Shown here: positions 34,122 through 42,528 of the stretch, in pieces
How positions within the stretch are numbered: position 1 is the stretch's first letter
Layout of the letters: each line of letters starts with the position of its first letter
DNA from: Roseburia sp.
Lineage (GTDB): Bacteria > Bacillota > Clostridia > Lachnospirales > Lachnospiraceae
NCBI GenBank assembly: GCA_019421345.1
Contig: JAHZFL010000003.1
Span: 36,416 to 100,415 of the forward strand
Length of the DNA stretch: 64,000 nt
Reading direction: 5' to 3'
The notes under the pieces: generated by a model
Database searches by the model: none
What the model saw: only the letters and a program-made list of their open reading frames with translations
Told to the model about the DNA's origin: nothing
Made by a program: the position numbers and the translations under genes

Positions 34122-34910
34122 ATGAATAAAGACATACAGGAAACGAATACAGGGGACTGGAACACTGGGAACTGGAACACTGGGGACTGGAACACTGGGA
34201 ACTGGAACACTGGGGACTGGAACACTGGGGACTGGAACACTGGGAACCGGAACACTGGGAACCGGAACACTGGGGACTGGAACACTGGGAACTGGAACAC
34301 CGGGGACTGGAACACTGGGGACTGGAACACCGGGAACTGCAACACCGGGGACTGCAACACCGGGAACTGCAACACCGGGGACTGCAACACTGGGGAATTG
34401 AACACCGGGGACTGGAACACTGGGGACTGGAACACTGGGAACCGGAACACTGGGGACAGGAACACCGGGGACAGGAACACTGGGGACAGGAACACCGGAA
34501 ACAGGAACACCGGGGACTACAACACTGGGGACTGGAACACTGGGGACTGGAACAAATCTTCTTTCAATACAGGATGTTTCATGACAAAAGAGCCGAAAAT
34601 CAGCTTGTTCAACAAACCTTCTGACTGGTCATATCGTGATTGGCTGAAAAGTGATGCAAGATACCTGTTGAATAGCATTCCTAAAAATGTTGTTGCATGG
34701 ATTTGTTCAGAAGATATGACAGATGAAGAAAAAGCAACATATCCGACACATGAAACAACAGGCGGCTATTTGAAGGTGCTTGATGAATCTGAATGCGGTT
34801 CGTTATGGTGGGACGGTTTGTCAGACAACGAAAAAGAAGTCATAAAGGCGATACCAAACTTTGATGCCGAAATCTTCTACCAGTGTACGGGTATCAAGGT
34901 AGATAACTGA
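34122..34910 (+). CDS. NTG-type pentapeptide-repeat protein
   Basis: A 262-residue protein with 27 consecutive pentapeptides of pattern N-T-G-x-x (x-x = DW, NW, NR, DR, NC, DC, EL, DY), residues about 9-143. This matches the pentapeptide type seen in PPE-MPTR proteins rather than the A(D/N)LXX type. A non-repeat C-terminal domain of ~115 residues follows (SDWSYRDWLKSDARYLLNSI, then ICSEDMTDEEKATYP). The ATG at 34122 lies 7 bases after AAAGGA. The repeats should fold as a regular beta-helix or solenoid. Function unknown. Confidence 0.8.
   Translation: MNKDIQETNTGDWNTGNWNTGDWNTGNWNTGDWNTGDWNTGNRNTGNRNTGDWNTGNWNTGDWNTGDWNTGNCNTGDCNTGNCNTGDCNTGELNTGDWNTGDWNTGNRNTGDRNTGDRNTGDRNTGNRNTGDYNTGDWNTGDWNKSSFNTGCFMTKEPKISLFNKPSDWSYRDWLKSDARYLLNSIPKNVVAWICSEDMTDEEKATYPTHETTGGYLKVLDESECGSLWWDGLSDNEKEVIKAIPNFDAEIFYQCTGIKVDN
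34146..34550 (+). repeat. 27 tandem 15-bp repeats in the NTG gene
   Basis: The unit is AACACTGGGGACTGG with substitutions mainly at codons 4 and 5. Because 15 is a multiple of 3, copy-number changes keep the frame. Long runs of near-identical units make it prone to slippage and to assembly collapse. Confidence 0.95.
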
Positions 34911-34954
34911 TCCTAAAAGGTGTTGGATGGGAAAGGATGAGAAAGGAGAGCGTT

Positions 34955-35227
34955 ATGTGCAGATTATATGCGATTGATGGTAAGCGACAAAAGGAGGGAG
35001 CGTGTATCAATCTCAGAATCCCTCTGGATATTGAGGATCTTAAACTTCTTTCAGAAATAGCAAGAATGAGGCGGGAGTGGCAACGAAAACGGGGTGATAC
35101 AGCGGATTATTCGGAAGCTGATGAGATTCGCTGGGCTGTGGTTAAACATCTGGATGAATTGAGAGGAGCCAAGAAAAATAGCACCGCAGATACTTTGGAG
35201 AGTTCCGGTGCTATCAAGCAGAAATAA
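34955..35227 (+). CDS. Early phage protein, 90 residues
   Basis: A basic, mostly helical protein (RIPLDIEDLKLLSEIARMRR, then WAVVKHLDELRGAKKN). The N-terminal beta segment CINLRIPLD followed by helices hints at a ribbon-helix-helix-like fold, but this is weak. AAAGGAG lies 6 bases upstream of the ATG. The bases before the gene (GGGAAAGGATGAGAAAGGA) repeat those before the NTG gene. Confidence 0.55.
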   Translation: MCRLYAIDGKRQKEGACINLRIPLDIEDLKLLSEIARMRREWQRKRGDTADYSEADEIRWAVVKHLDELRGAKKNSTADTLESSGAIKQK

Positions 35228-35519
35228 ATCAATATTTCTGCGTCTATTTTATCACGAAAAAGAGGATTTGAAAAGGTGATTTTATGATTTTTAGGACATG
35301 CAGATTGTTGTAAGAGAGTAAGGTTGAAACACCACGGAGCAATCCGAAAAGAAGCAGTTCATGCGGCAATTTATATCACGAGTAAAGCCATGATAACCCT
35401 CCGGGTTGATCTCGGAGGGAAAGGAGGTATATTCGTTTCATTCATAGAAATTGAAATGCATAGTGTCCAGTGAGGCACATGCGATTTTGTGCCACGAAAG
35501 GAGCATAGAGCGAGGAAAG
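35228..35519. other. 292-bp gap with two hairpins
   Basis: No credible gene was seen. It contains the hairpins CCCTCCG (35397-35403) / CGGAGGG (35413-35419) and GGCACA / TGTGCC (35474-35493). A T-rich stretch near 35240-35290 may hold a promoter, but no good -35/-10 pair was found. Confidence 0.5.
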
Positions 35520-36336
35520 ATGGGAGTAAAATGTGAGATTTATCGTGATTCTATGCAGAATTACAAAAAATACGGAATACCAAAGGCACAGCTTATTATA
35601 GCGGATGTGCCGTATAACATCGGAAAAAATATGTATGGTTCAAGCCCCCTGTGGTATGTGGGAGGAGACAATAAAAATGGAGAAAGCAGGCTTGCCGGGA
35701 AAGCTGCCTTTTATTCCGATTTCAATTTCAATTTATATGAGTTTTTTTCATTTTTCCAGCAAGATGTTAAAGAAAGAACCAAAAGAAAAAGGAAAAGCAC
35801 CGTGCATGATTGTATTTTGTGCATTCCAGCAGATACCGACCATGTTAAGTGCGGCAAGGAAGCATGGATTTAAAAATTACATTCACCTGACATTCTGCAA
35901 GAAGTCATCCGCGCAGGCTCTGAAAGCAAATATGAGGATTGCAGGTGCAACGGAGCACGCACTTATCCTGTACCGCAACAAACTGCCAAAGTTTAATAAC
36001 AATGGGAAAATGATACTTGACTGGATGATGTGGGAGCGGGATGAGCATGAAAAGTATCCGAAGATACATCCAACACAAAAACCGGTATGCTTATTGAAAA
36101 AGCTGATAGAGATATTCACGGATGAAGGGGACATTGTAATTGATCCGTGCTGTGGAAGCGCAAGCACACTTAGAGCCGCGTTGGAATCTGGCAGACCAAG
36201 TTATGGCTTTGAGATACACAGGGGTTTCTATACAAGGGCAAAGAATGAAATGCTTGTGGAAAATTATGGGGAAGTGTCAATGAGGATGGAAGATGCTGTC
36301 ACTGGACAGCAGAATATTTTTGATTTGCTGGAGTAG
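35520..36336 (+). pseudogene. Frameshifted DNA N4/N6-methyltransferase
   Basis: The first frame (35520 on) starts GVKCEIYRDSMQNY and carries the catalytic-type motif IIADVPYNIG. The rest lies in the +1 frame from a TTTTTTT tract at 35742-35748: HFSSKMLKKEP onward, IHPTQKP, and the SAM-binding motif DPCCGSASTLRAALESGR. Removing one T joins the two into a normal 271-residue methyltransferase. The gene is thus broken by a one-base expansion, or expressed only through slippage, or a sequence error is present. GCGAGGAAAG precedes the ATG. It is a stand-alone enzyme without a nuclease partner in view. Confidence 0.85.
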
Positions 36337-36449
36337 AGAAGAGGGTAGAAGTTTTGGAATGTAGCGTAATCAGAGTGAGTTCAGTTTTGAATGAGTGGAT
36401 GGATTGCGTGTTTGTGCTAAGAAAAGATGCACAGGAATAGGGAGGAGAA

Positions 36450-38171
36450 ATGATAGACGGAAAACTGATCGTGGACAACTTTGCCGGAGGGGGCGGGGCG
36501 TCCACGGGGATAGAACTGGCAACGGGAATCAGCGTTGACATAGCCATTAATCACGATCCTGAAGCAATCAGGATGCATAAAACAAACCATCCGAGTGCGA
36601 AACATTATTGCGAGTCGGTGTGGGATGTAGATCCTGTTAAGGTCTGCGAAGGGCGTCCTGTGGCATTGGCATGGTTCTCACCGGACTGCAAGCATTTTTC
36701 CAAGGCAAAAGGAGGAAAGCCGAAAGACAAGAAAATACGGGGGCTTGCGTGGGTGGCACTGCGGTGGGCGGGGCTTGTGAGACCGGAAGTGATCATGCTT
36801 GAGAATGTCGAGGAATTTAAGACATGGGGACCGCTGAACAGACGACACAGACCAGTTAAAGCAAAGAAGGGGATGACATTCAAAAAGTTTATTCATCAGC
36901 TCGAAAGATTAGGGTATAACGTGGAATACCGGGAGCTGGTGGCGGCGGATTATGGAGCACCGACTATGCGTAAAAGATTTTTTCTGATTGCCCGGTGTGA
37001 TGGTAAGCCGATTGCATGGCCAAAACCTACACACGCGCCGGTGGACAGCGAAGCGGTAAAACAAGGATTGTTGCAGCCATATGTTGGAGCATATACACAG
37101 ATAGATTTTTCCCTTCCATGTCCGAGCATATTTGACACGGCAGAGGAGATCAAAGAGAAGTACGGAATCCGCGCGGTGCGTCCGCTTGCACCTAAGACAA
37201 TGGAGCGAATTGCCAGGGGTTTGAAAAAGTTTGTTCTGGAGAAGCAGGAGCCTTTTATCGTGCAGGTAAACCATAGCGGGAGCAGTTGGAATTACTGTAA
37301 GAGTATGGATGAGCCCCTTGCCGTTATTACGGCAAAACATGGATTTGGGATCGTTGAGCCATATATTGTACAGATAGGACAGACCGGATTTTCAGCAGAT
37401 CGGAGCAAAGATGTGAGAGAACCACTGTCAACTGTCGTTAGTAAGAATGAGCATTGCTTGATTGAAACAACGGTTGCGCCAGCACTGATACAGTATCATT
37501 CAGAGACGCGTAGCGGTGAAGTGAGGGGGCAACAGTTGCAGGAACCGGTTATGACGCTTGATGGATCGAACAGATATGCGCTCGTGGCATCGTTTTTGCA
37601 AAAATACTACGGAGGAGGCTATGCAGGATGTGGAGCAGAAGCGGGCGATCCTCTGCCAACAGTTACATCAGTTGACCATAACAGTCTGTGTGCGGCGACA
37701 CTCATACAGATGAACAACCATTGTGACGGGAGAGACATGGAAGATCCGTTACCGACCATTACGGCAGGGGACGGACACTTCGGCGAGGTAAGGGCATTTT
37801 TGATTAAATATTATGGTCAAAGCAAAGGGCAGGATATAAAAGAGCCGCTTGATACAGTAACTGTAAGGGATAGATTTGGTCTTGTTACGATTGCAGGAAC
37901 AGAGTATCAGATTGTCGATATTGGACTTCGTATGCTTGAACCGAAAGAACTATACGGATGTCAGGGATTTCCAGACGATTACATAATTGATTGGGATTAT
38001 ACAGGCAATACATGTCCAAGGAGCGAGCAGGTGCGGCGCTGTGGTAATGCAGTATGCCCGCCGATTCCTGCGGCACTTGTAAGGGCGAATCTGCCGGAGC
38101 TGTGCCGCTACGAGAGAAGAAAGAATATGCAGATTAATCAAGAGCAGACAGGACAGCTTCGCTTTGCATAA
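36450..38171 (+). CDS. DNA (cytosine-5-)-methyltransferase with internal repeats
   Basis: A 573-residue C5 methyltransferase. Motif I is DNFAGGGGASTG (9-20); the catalytic cysteine is C80 in FSPDCKHFS, with Asp where most enzymes have Pro; motif VI is MLENVEEF, motif VIII is RKRFFLIAR, and motif X is RRCGNAVCPPI at the C-terminus. Between VIII and IX (about 255-495) are about six imperfect repeats built around EPL-(A/S/P)-(V/T)-(I/V)-T and an IQ-N segment, making the target-recognition region unusually long. GGGAGGAGAA precedes the ATG. It probably protects phage DNA from host restriction. Confidence 0.9.
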   Translation: MIDGKLIVDNFAGGGGASTGIELATGISVDIAINHDPEAIRMHKTNHPSAKHYCESVWDVDPVKVCEGRPVALAWFSPDCKHFSKAKGGKPKDKKIRGLAWVALRWAGLVRPEVIMLENVEEFKTWGPLNRRHRPVKAKKGMTFKKFIHQLERLGYNVEYRELVAADYGAPTMRKRFFLIARCDGKPIAWPKPTHAPVDSEAVKQGLLQPYVGAYTQIDFSLPCPSIFDTAEEIKEKYGIRAVRPLAPKTMERIARGLKKFVLEKQEPFIVQVNHSGSSWNYCKSMDEPLAVITAKHGFGIVEPYIVQIGQTGFSADRSKDVREPLSTVVSKNEHCLIETTVAPALIQYHSETRSGEVRGQQLQEPVMTLDGSNRYALVASFLQKYYGGGYAGCGAEAGDPLPTVTSVDHNSLCAATLIQMNNHCDGRDMEDPLPTITAGDGHFGEVRAFLIKYYGQSKGQDIKEPLDTVTVRDRFGLVTIAGTEYQIVDIGLRMLEPKELYGCQGFPDDYIIDWDYTGNTCPRSEQVRRCGNAVCPPIPAALVRANLPELCRYERRKNMQINQEQTGQLRFA

Positions 38172-38188
38172 GGAGGGGGAATAAAAGA

Positions 38189-38392
38189 ATGTACGACGTT
38201 TTAAAGCTACATGACGAGATGCTGGAACTGGAAAATAATATCCATGGAAAAGTGGAAGAATTGGCACATTACAGAAGCTTGTTAAGCTGTATGAATTATG
38301 AAGTTGTACTCAAAGTAGTAAATGGGGTTCTAGCGGACATCATAGACGAAGTGGAGAGGTACAAGGAGTTTATTGAAGAAAAGGAGAAGTGA
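38189..38392 (+). CDS. Small early phage protein, 67 residues
   Basis: Helical and charged (LHDEMLELENNIHGKVEELA, then EVERYKEFIEEKEK), probably a short coiled coil. GGAGGGGG lies upstream. Its stop is one base before the next start. Function unknown. Confidence 0.6.
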   Translation: MYDVLKLHDEMLELENNIHGKVEELAHYRSLLSCMNYEVVLKVVNGVLADIIDEVERYKEFIEEKEK

Positions 38393-38393
38393 G

Positions 38394-38744
38394 ATGACGG
38401 AGCAGGAAGCAATTAAGGAGATTAAGAGGTGGAGTAGGATTCTAATGAGTGCAGGAAAGGAATGTACTGAGGTGACAGCAGAAGCGCAAGACATGGCAGT
38501 TCAAGCTTTGGAAGATATTCAGAAGTACCGGACGATCGGTACAGTAGAGGAGTGCAGGACAGCAATGGAAATGCAGATACCAAAGAAACCGATGTATGAA
38601 GGAGACTGTTGCGATGATTGTGGCAATCTGATATATGACACATGGATTTGTCCGAATTGCGGAGAGCGCTATGAGGTCGATTACGATGACTATGATTTTT
38701 GCCCGAATTGCGGACAAGCCATAGATTGGAGTGTTGTAGATTGA
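38394..38744 (+). CDS. Double zinc-ribbon phage protein, 116 residues
   Basis: The N-terminal half is helical. The C-terminal half has cysteine pairs CCDDCGN, CPNCGERYE and CPNCGQ, which suit one or two zinc ribbons. AAGGAG lies 7 bases before the ATG at 38394. Similar small zinc-ribbon proteins are frequent in Firmicute phage early regions; the role is unknown. Confidence 0.7.
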   Translation: MTEQEAIKEIKRWSRILMSAGKECTEVTAEAQDMAVQALEDIQKYRTIGTVEECRTAMEMQIPKKPMYEGDCCDDCGNLIYDTWICPNCGERYEVDYDDYDFCPNCGQAIDWSVVD

Positions 38745-38930
38745 GTAAGGATATTTCAACTATTTTTACCAAAGAAAAAAAACGAACGCTGCGGAAGAAA
38801 AGGCTACTTCGGATTTAAGAGAGAAAAGGAAACTGTAATCACACCAAAAGATTATGGGGTGTTTTTACAGAAAAGTAAGTACAAGAAATGAAATTGGATA
38901 TGAGAGTGGAAAATTATAGGGAGGGATGAT

Positions 38931-39488
38931 ATGAGCAGGATAACGAAGTGCATCTGTGACGGATGCGGGAAAGAAATCGAAAAGGATCCGATTGCGATTT
39001 TTGCCGATCATGTGGATGCCGAGTCCATGGATTTCGTGGGTGTGCATTGGACGGACGGAAAAGACTACTGTGAGAGTTGCATAAGGAAGGTTATCGAGTT
39101 TGTGAAAAATCTTCCCAAAAGCATTGCAAGTGCACCAGATCCACATTCAGAAGCTACGACAAAAAGTGATTCCAAGAAGCCAACAATCAGAGAGCTTCTG
39201 GAAGCGGGAAAGTCAACCGAGGAGATCATGCAGATTACCGGAAGCAAAAAATCTTCCATTAACCAGATACGTTATCAGATGGCAAAAGAGAGGTTGGAAG
39301 CGGGAGAAAGTCCTGTGCCAGAAGTTACAGAGGAGAAAACTGTCAAGTGCAGTGAAGTCATTAAAACCTGCGAATATGCTGGAAAGACATTGGGAAAACC
39401 AACGTGTGATTATGCCATTATTGTCGGGCACAGCAGAGGCTGTCCGCCGGAGCAATGTACGCAGTATAAGCGGAGAAAAGGAAAGTAG
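38931..39488 (+). CDS. Zinc-finger and HTH-like phage protein, 185 residues
   Basis: Begins with a treble-clef-like CICDGCGKEIEKDP and CESCIRKVIEF (residues 6-50). A middle HTH-like stretch TIRELLEAGKSTEEIMQITG follows with SSINQIRYQMAKERLE, and the C-terminus has further cysteines (CEYAGKTLGKPTCDY, CPPEQCTQY). It could bind DNA; no family name can be given. GGGAGGGATGAT precedes the ATG. The 186 bp upstream hold no convincing gene. Confidence 0.65.
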   Translation: MSRITKCICDGCGKEIEKDPIAIFADHVDAESMDFVGVHWTDGKDYCESCIRKVIEFVKNLPKSIASAPDPHSEATTKSDSKKPTIRELLEAGKSTEEIMQITGSKKSSINQIRYQMAKERLEAGESPVPEVTEEKTVKCSEVIKTCEYAGKTLGKPTCDYAIIVGHSRGCPPEQCTQYKRRKGK

Positions 39489-39501
39489 AATGGAGGGAAG
39501 T

Positions 39502-40127
39502 ATGGAGAGATTAAGCAAAAGATTTAAAGAGCATTGTGTTGAAAGTCAAGGATTTTTATACAATCCTAATTTCACAGCAGACGAACTGTTGCATATTATT
39601 AGGCTTCTTGATTTAGAGGAGCAGGGCTTGCTTTTAAGGTGCCGTGTAAAGTGGGAGGCCGGGTGTATTACTACCATGAAGAAATTGAAGAGGTATTTCC
39701 CATTGAAATTTCAACAATACATATTTCTGATATGGGAAACGGAGAAAAGGTATTTCAATTTGATGGCGCATTTTATAATTCTGACGGAGATGTTGAATTT
39801 GATTATGAATTTGATTTAGAAGAGTTTGGAGAAACCATATTCCTCACGATGGAGGAAGCGGAGAAAGAGCTAAAAAACAGAAAGTGCGAAGAAATGCAGT
39901 GGCTTACATGGAAGAACGTGAAAGAATGGGGAGAAATCCAGTGCCCAATGCTCGGAGACAAATGTGTTATGACATATTATCGGGAAGATGAACCATGTTA
40001 TTACTCATACACTGCACCATTTGTGCAGGATGGGGAGATATACTACTATAGATTTGATCATGATGAAGGATGCTGGGACGAGAGTACATACTGCATTGAG
40101 AATATAGGGAGGGAGACTGGGGGTAAT
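39502..40127 (+). pseudogene. Frameshifted phage protein of unknown function
   Basis: The 5' part (39502 on; MERLSKRFKEHCVESQGFLY, ending EEQGLLLR) and the 3' part (from 39639; PCKVGGRVYYYHEEIEEVFP and IHISDMGNGEKVF) belong to one common phage protein type, but lie in different frames. One missing base near 39636-39640 (for example AGGCTGCCG to AGGTGCCG) would explain it. The 3' part then runs without a stop into the next protein. AGGGAAGT precedes the ATG at 39502. It is inactive as written, or only the parts are made. Confidence 0.65.
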
Positions 40128-40622
40128 ATGAACAGAAAAGAGACAACAAAGTTTTTAAGTGACCTTCTTATACACAAGAGATTTGGCAGGAGTAGATACT
40201 GGGCGCAGGAGGTATCGCTTGATTATGGCACAAGGGAAGTAAAGCGTGTTGATTTTATGGAGTTTCAGCCTGCAGGCGTGGTAAAGGTCAGCGGAATAGA
40301 AAAGGGGATCTTCATCTCATACGAGGTGAAGAGCTGTAAGGCAGATTATAACAGCGGATTTGGTAAGAACTTTGAAACAGAGAAAAACTATCTTGTAATG
40401 TCAATGCAACTGTATAAGGAACTGCGGACAGAAATACCACACAATGTAGGGGTGATCTGTCCGGTTCCGGTGGTCAGGGAGATTCTGGAAGAATTTGAGG
40501 ACCCGACACAGCTTGATGCGGAGGTGTCGTGGGATATGAAAGTGGTAAAACCAGCGATAACGACAGAAAGAAAGAGATCAATGACAGAGCTGCTTTTCTG
40601 TATGTTACGGTCAGGGCATTAA
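40128..40622 (+). CDS. Phage protein of unknown function, 164 residues, fused in frame upstream
   Basis: From the internal ATG at 40128, after GGGGG, the sequence (NRKETTKFLSDLLIHKRFG, then SRYWAQEVSLDYGTREVKR and GIFISYEVKSCKADYNSGFG) forms an apparent self-contained domain. The pattern of acidic residues with YEVKSCK recalls PD-(D/E)XK nucleases, but this is tentative. The frame is open upstream to 39639, so a 327-residue fusion with the previous protein is equally possible. Confidence 0.6.
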   Translation: MNRKETTKFLSDLLIHKRFGRSRYWAQEVSLDYGTREVKRVDFMEFQPAGVVKVSGIEKGIFISYEVKSCKADYNSGFGKNFETEKNYLVMSMQLYKELRTEIPHNVGVICPVPVVREILEEFEDPTQLDAEVSWDMKVVKPAITTERKRSMTELLFCMLRSGH

Positions 40623-40644
40623 AAACGATTAAGGAGTGTGCTAT

Positions 40645-40908
40645 ATGAAGATTCCAAAGGAAATAAGAGAAAAGATAGAGCAAAGGATACAGTTGGATGA
40701 TGAGTTAACAGAATGGTTTGCAGAAAACCTAGATATAGAGGGATGCGATCATAGATGTGCATTTATAGCTGACAAAGCAAAGGGAGAGGAACAGGATGAC
40801 GGAGAATATTGTGACCAAAGACAGATTATCGATGATTGGTTCTCTGGGGAATACTACTGGGAAATGGATAATGGAAAGTACTTGTGCATGAATTTTGAGA
40901 TTCGTTAA
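40645..40908 (+). CDS. Small early phage protein, 87 residues
   Basis: An acidic protein (KIPKEIREKIEQRIQLDDEL near the start; CDQRQIIDDWFSGEYYWE near the end). AAGGAGTGTGCTAT precedes the ATG. The same leader form (AAAGGAGCGTGCTAT) precedes the next gene. Function unknown. Confidence 0.65.
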   Translation: MKIPKEIREKIEQRIQLDDELTEWFAENLDIEGCDHRCAFIADKAKGEEQDDGEYCDQRQIIDDWFSGEYYWEMDNGKYLCMNFEIR

Positions 40909-40921
40909 AGGAGCGTGCTAT

Positions 40922-41257
40922 ATGGGAGAGATAAAAAGATTGCCCGAATGTGAGGAATTAGTGATGTCGATTGTTTGGAGCAGTGAAACACCACAGAGCC
41001 TAAAGACGATATTGGTAGACGTAAATGCCAGACATGGTAAGGAGTGGAAACCGCAGACGGTATCAACGATATTATGTCGTCTGGTCAAAAAAGGCTTTTT
41101 AAGTATGTACCGGAAGGGCAGGTATTGCTATTATGTGCCGCTGATCAAGCAGGAGGAGTATTGCGAAAGTCAGCTTCGGCGCATGGCAGATATGTTTTTT
41201 GCTGGAGACCTGAAGGGACTGGGGAAGTTTGCGCAGGGATTACAGGGGAAGAACTAA
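40922..41257 (+). CDS. BlaI/MecI-type winged-helix regulator
   Basis: A 111-residue winged-helix protein of the penicillinase-repressor family. Matching features are the ELVMSIVWSSETPQSLKTIL helix, QTVSTILCRLVKKGFLS as the recognition helix, and RYCYYVPLIKQEEY as the wing, followed by a dimerisation helix. No beta-lactam genes are near; a regulator of phage genes is more likely. GGAGCGTGC lies upstream of the ATG at 40922; the longer frame from 40895 is not needed. Confidence 0.8.
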   Translation: MGEIKRLPECEELVMSIVWSSETPQSLKTILVDVNARHGKEWKPQTVSTILCRLVKKGFLSMYRKGRYCYYVPLIKQEEYCESQLRRMADMFFAGDLKGLGKFAQGLQGKN

Positions 41258-41303
41258 GGTGCTTTAAAGAATTAGGCAGGTAAAAAGAAAGGGAGATTAC
41301 AGT

Positions 41304-41540
41304 ATGAAAGGAAAAATGAATTTGCCATTGAAGGATTTCTTGACGCTGGTAGGACCAGCGCTGGTTTTACATATTATCGAAGAGGAAGGAGAAGAACCGC
41401 TTTTCAATGATAAAGCTGGAAAGATCAGAGATTTCGAAGATTTACTGAATCGTGAAGTGAAATTCATTGAGCCAACAGCAGATACCGGGAACACGGAGAG
41501 ATTTATATTAAGAATATGGATATATAAGGGGGCTGAATGA
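41304..41540 (+). CDS. Small phage protein, 78 residues
   Basis: Starts MKGKMNLPLKDFLTLVGPAL and ends FILRIWIYKGAE. Alternating strands and helices, no family recognised. AAAGGGAG lies upstream. Its stop overlaps the next ATG (ATGA). Confidence 0.6.
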   Translation: MKGKMNLPLKDFLTLVGPALVLHIIEEEGEEPLFNDKAGKIRDFEDLLNREVKFIEPTADTGNTERFILRIWIYKGAE

Positions 41541-41830
41541 TGACAGTAAATGATTTTTTAAAAATGATAACGAACCCGGACAGGATCAAAATTGTAAAGG
41601 GGAAAGAAGTTCTCTTCGTAGGATATAAGGGAGATTTATTTTACGAACCCGCTACGAACATTTCACCGGAAGTTTTGGAATCAAAAATGGAATCTTTCCA
41701 AATAGAACCGGAAATCAGGGCGAAGGACTGGGAAAAATACGGGTTAATGGCTCCATTGCAACCAGAGCAGACACCAGAGTATAAATTTTCAGACTTGGAA
41801 ATGAGATTGTATTACAAAATCTGTATTTAG
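41537..41830 (+). CDS. Small phage protein, 97 residues
   Basis: Begins MTVNDFLKMITNPDRIKIVK and reads as a compact alpha/beta protein resembling the previous gene's product in style (short N-terminal helix, then IVKGKEVLFVGYKGDLFYE strands). AAGGGGG precedes the ATG. The pair is translationally coupled. Function unknown. Confidence 0.6.
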   Translation: MMTVNDFLKMITNPDRIKIVKGKEVLFVGYKGDLFYEPATNISPEVLESKMESFQIEPEIRAKDWEKYGLMAPLQPEQTPEYKFSDLEMRLYYKICI

Positions 41831-41861
41831 GGTAGTTATTTTCGGGAAAGGAGAACAGAGC

Positions 41862-42137
41862 ATGAAAGGACAGAACACGCCACAGATGGAAGAACCAGCA
41901 AAGAAGAAACCACGCCGCAGAGCTGTAGACCCAAAGACCGGACTTACAGTATTTGAACCGAACACGGTTTATTTCAATGATTATTTGGCAGTATACATAG
42001 GCGCAAAGTGGTGGGAAGTAAAGAACAGTCTCTATGATGCGGGATATCAGGTTTCGGAAGTGAGCCGGTATCGTGATAGTCTTATAAACGACTTCAACAA
42101 AATTTGCGCAGAAAATAACTACCGCGGAATTATCTAA
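41862..42137 (+). CDS. Small basic phage protein, 91 residues
   Basis: The basic N-terminus (EEPAKKKPRRRAVDPKTGL) is followed by KWWEVKNSLYDAGYQVSEVS, which may be a small DNA-binding or helical domain. GAAAGGAG precedes the ATG. No family recognised. Confidence 0.6.
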   Translation: MKGQNTPQMEEPAKKKPRRRAVDPKTGLTVFEPNTVYFNDYLAVYIGAKWWEVKNSLYDAGYQVSEVSRYRDSLINDFNKICAENNYRGII

Positions 42138-42159
42138 ATAGAAAAAGGGGGATCTAACA

Positions 42160-42528
42160 ATGAGTGACGTTGTGAAACGAGATATTTACGGACTAATCGA
42201 CAAGGAACTGGAAGCAGCAAACAAGAAATTCCCGCTTTTCAATTCTACACATGAAGCCTTCGCGGTAATCCTGGAAGAAGCAGAGGAAGCAAAGGAAGAA
42301 GCGGAAAAACTTGATATTTATATGAATAATTTCTGGGACGGAGCAAGGGAGAATCACGATTCAGAGACACTGCGGAAAGAATTAACAGATATTTACACAA
42401 CTGCAATCAATCTGGCAGTGGAAGCAATACAAACGGCAGCCATGGCGCGAAAGGGAATTATAAGCAGTAGAGATATTCGGGATGTCGATCAATATCTATC
42501 AGAGGGAGAAAGGCGGGGCGAATTATGA
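42160..42528 (+). CDS. MazG-like phage protein, 122 residues
   Basis: An all-helical protein. HEAFAVILEEAEEAKEEAEK and ETLRKELTDIYTTAINLAVEA resemble the EExxE and ExxD metal-binding helices of MazG-like NTP pyrophosphatases. Enzyme activity is not certain, since the motif spacing could not be compared with a model. GGGGGATCTAACA precedes the ATG. Ends in an ATGA overlap with the next small gene. Confidence 0.6.
   Translation: MSDVVKRDIYGLIDKELEAANKKFPLFNSTHEAFAVILEEAEEAKEEAEKLDIYMNNFWDGARENHDSETLRKELTDIYTTAINLAVEAIQTAAMARKGIISSRDIRDVDQYLSEGERRGEL

Noticed and set aside
34088..34510. Antisense frame of 140 codons over the NTG repeats
   Set aside because: A periodic shadow of the 15-bp repeat (repeated FPVFQSPV-like pattern); repeats keep all frames open.
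34146..34550. Diversity-generating retroelement variable region
   Set aside because: No reverse transcriptase or template repeat was seen in the window, and the changes look like tandem duplication and point changes.
38745..38930. Small gene in the gap (25 codons from a TTG at 38740)
   Set aside because: Poor ribosome site and lysine/arginine-rich, low-complexity product; left unannotated.
40922..41257. Beta-lactam resistance regulator
   Set aside because: BlaI-like fold, but no blaR, beta-lactamase or mecA-type gene is near; phage context favours another role.
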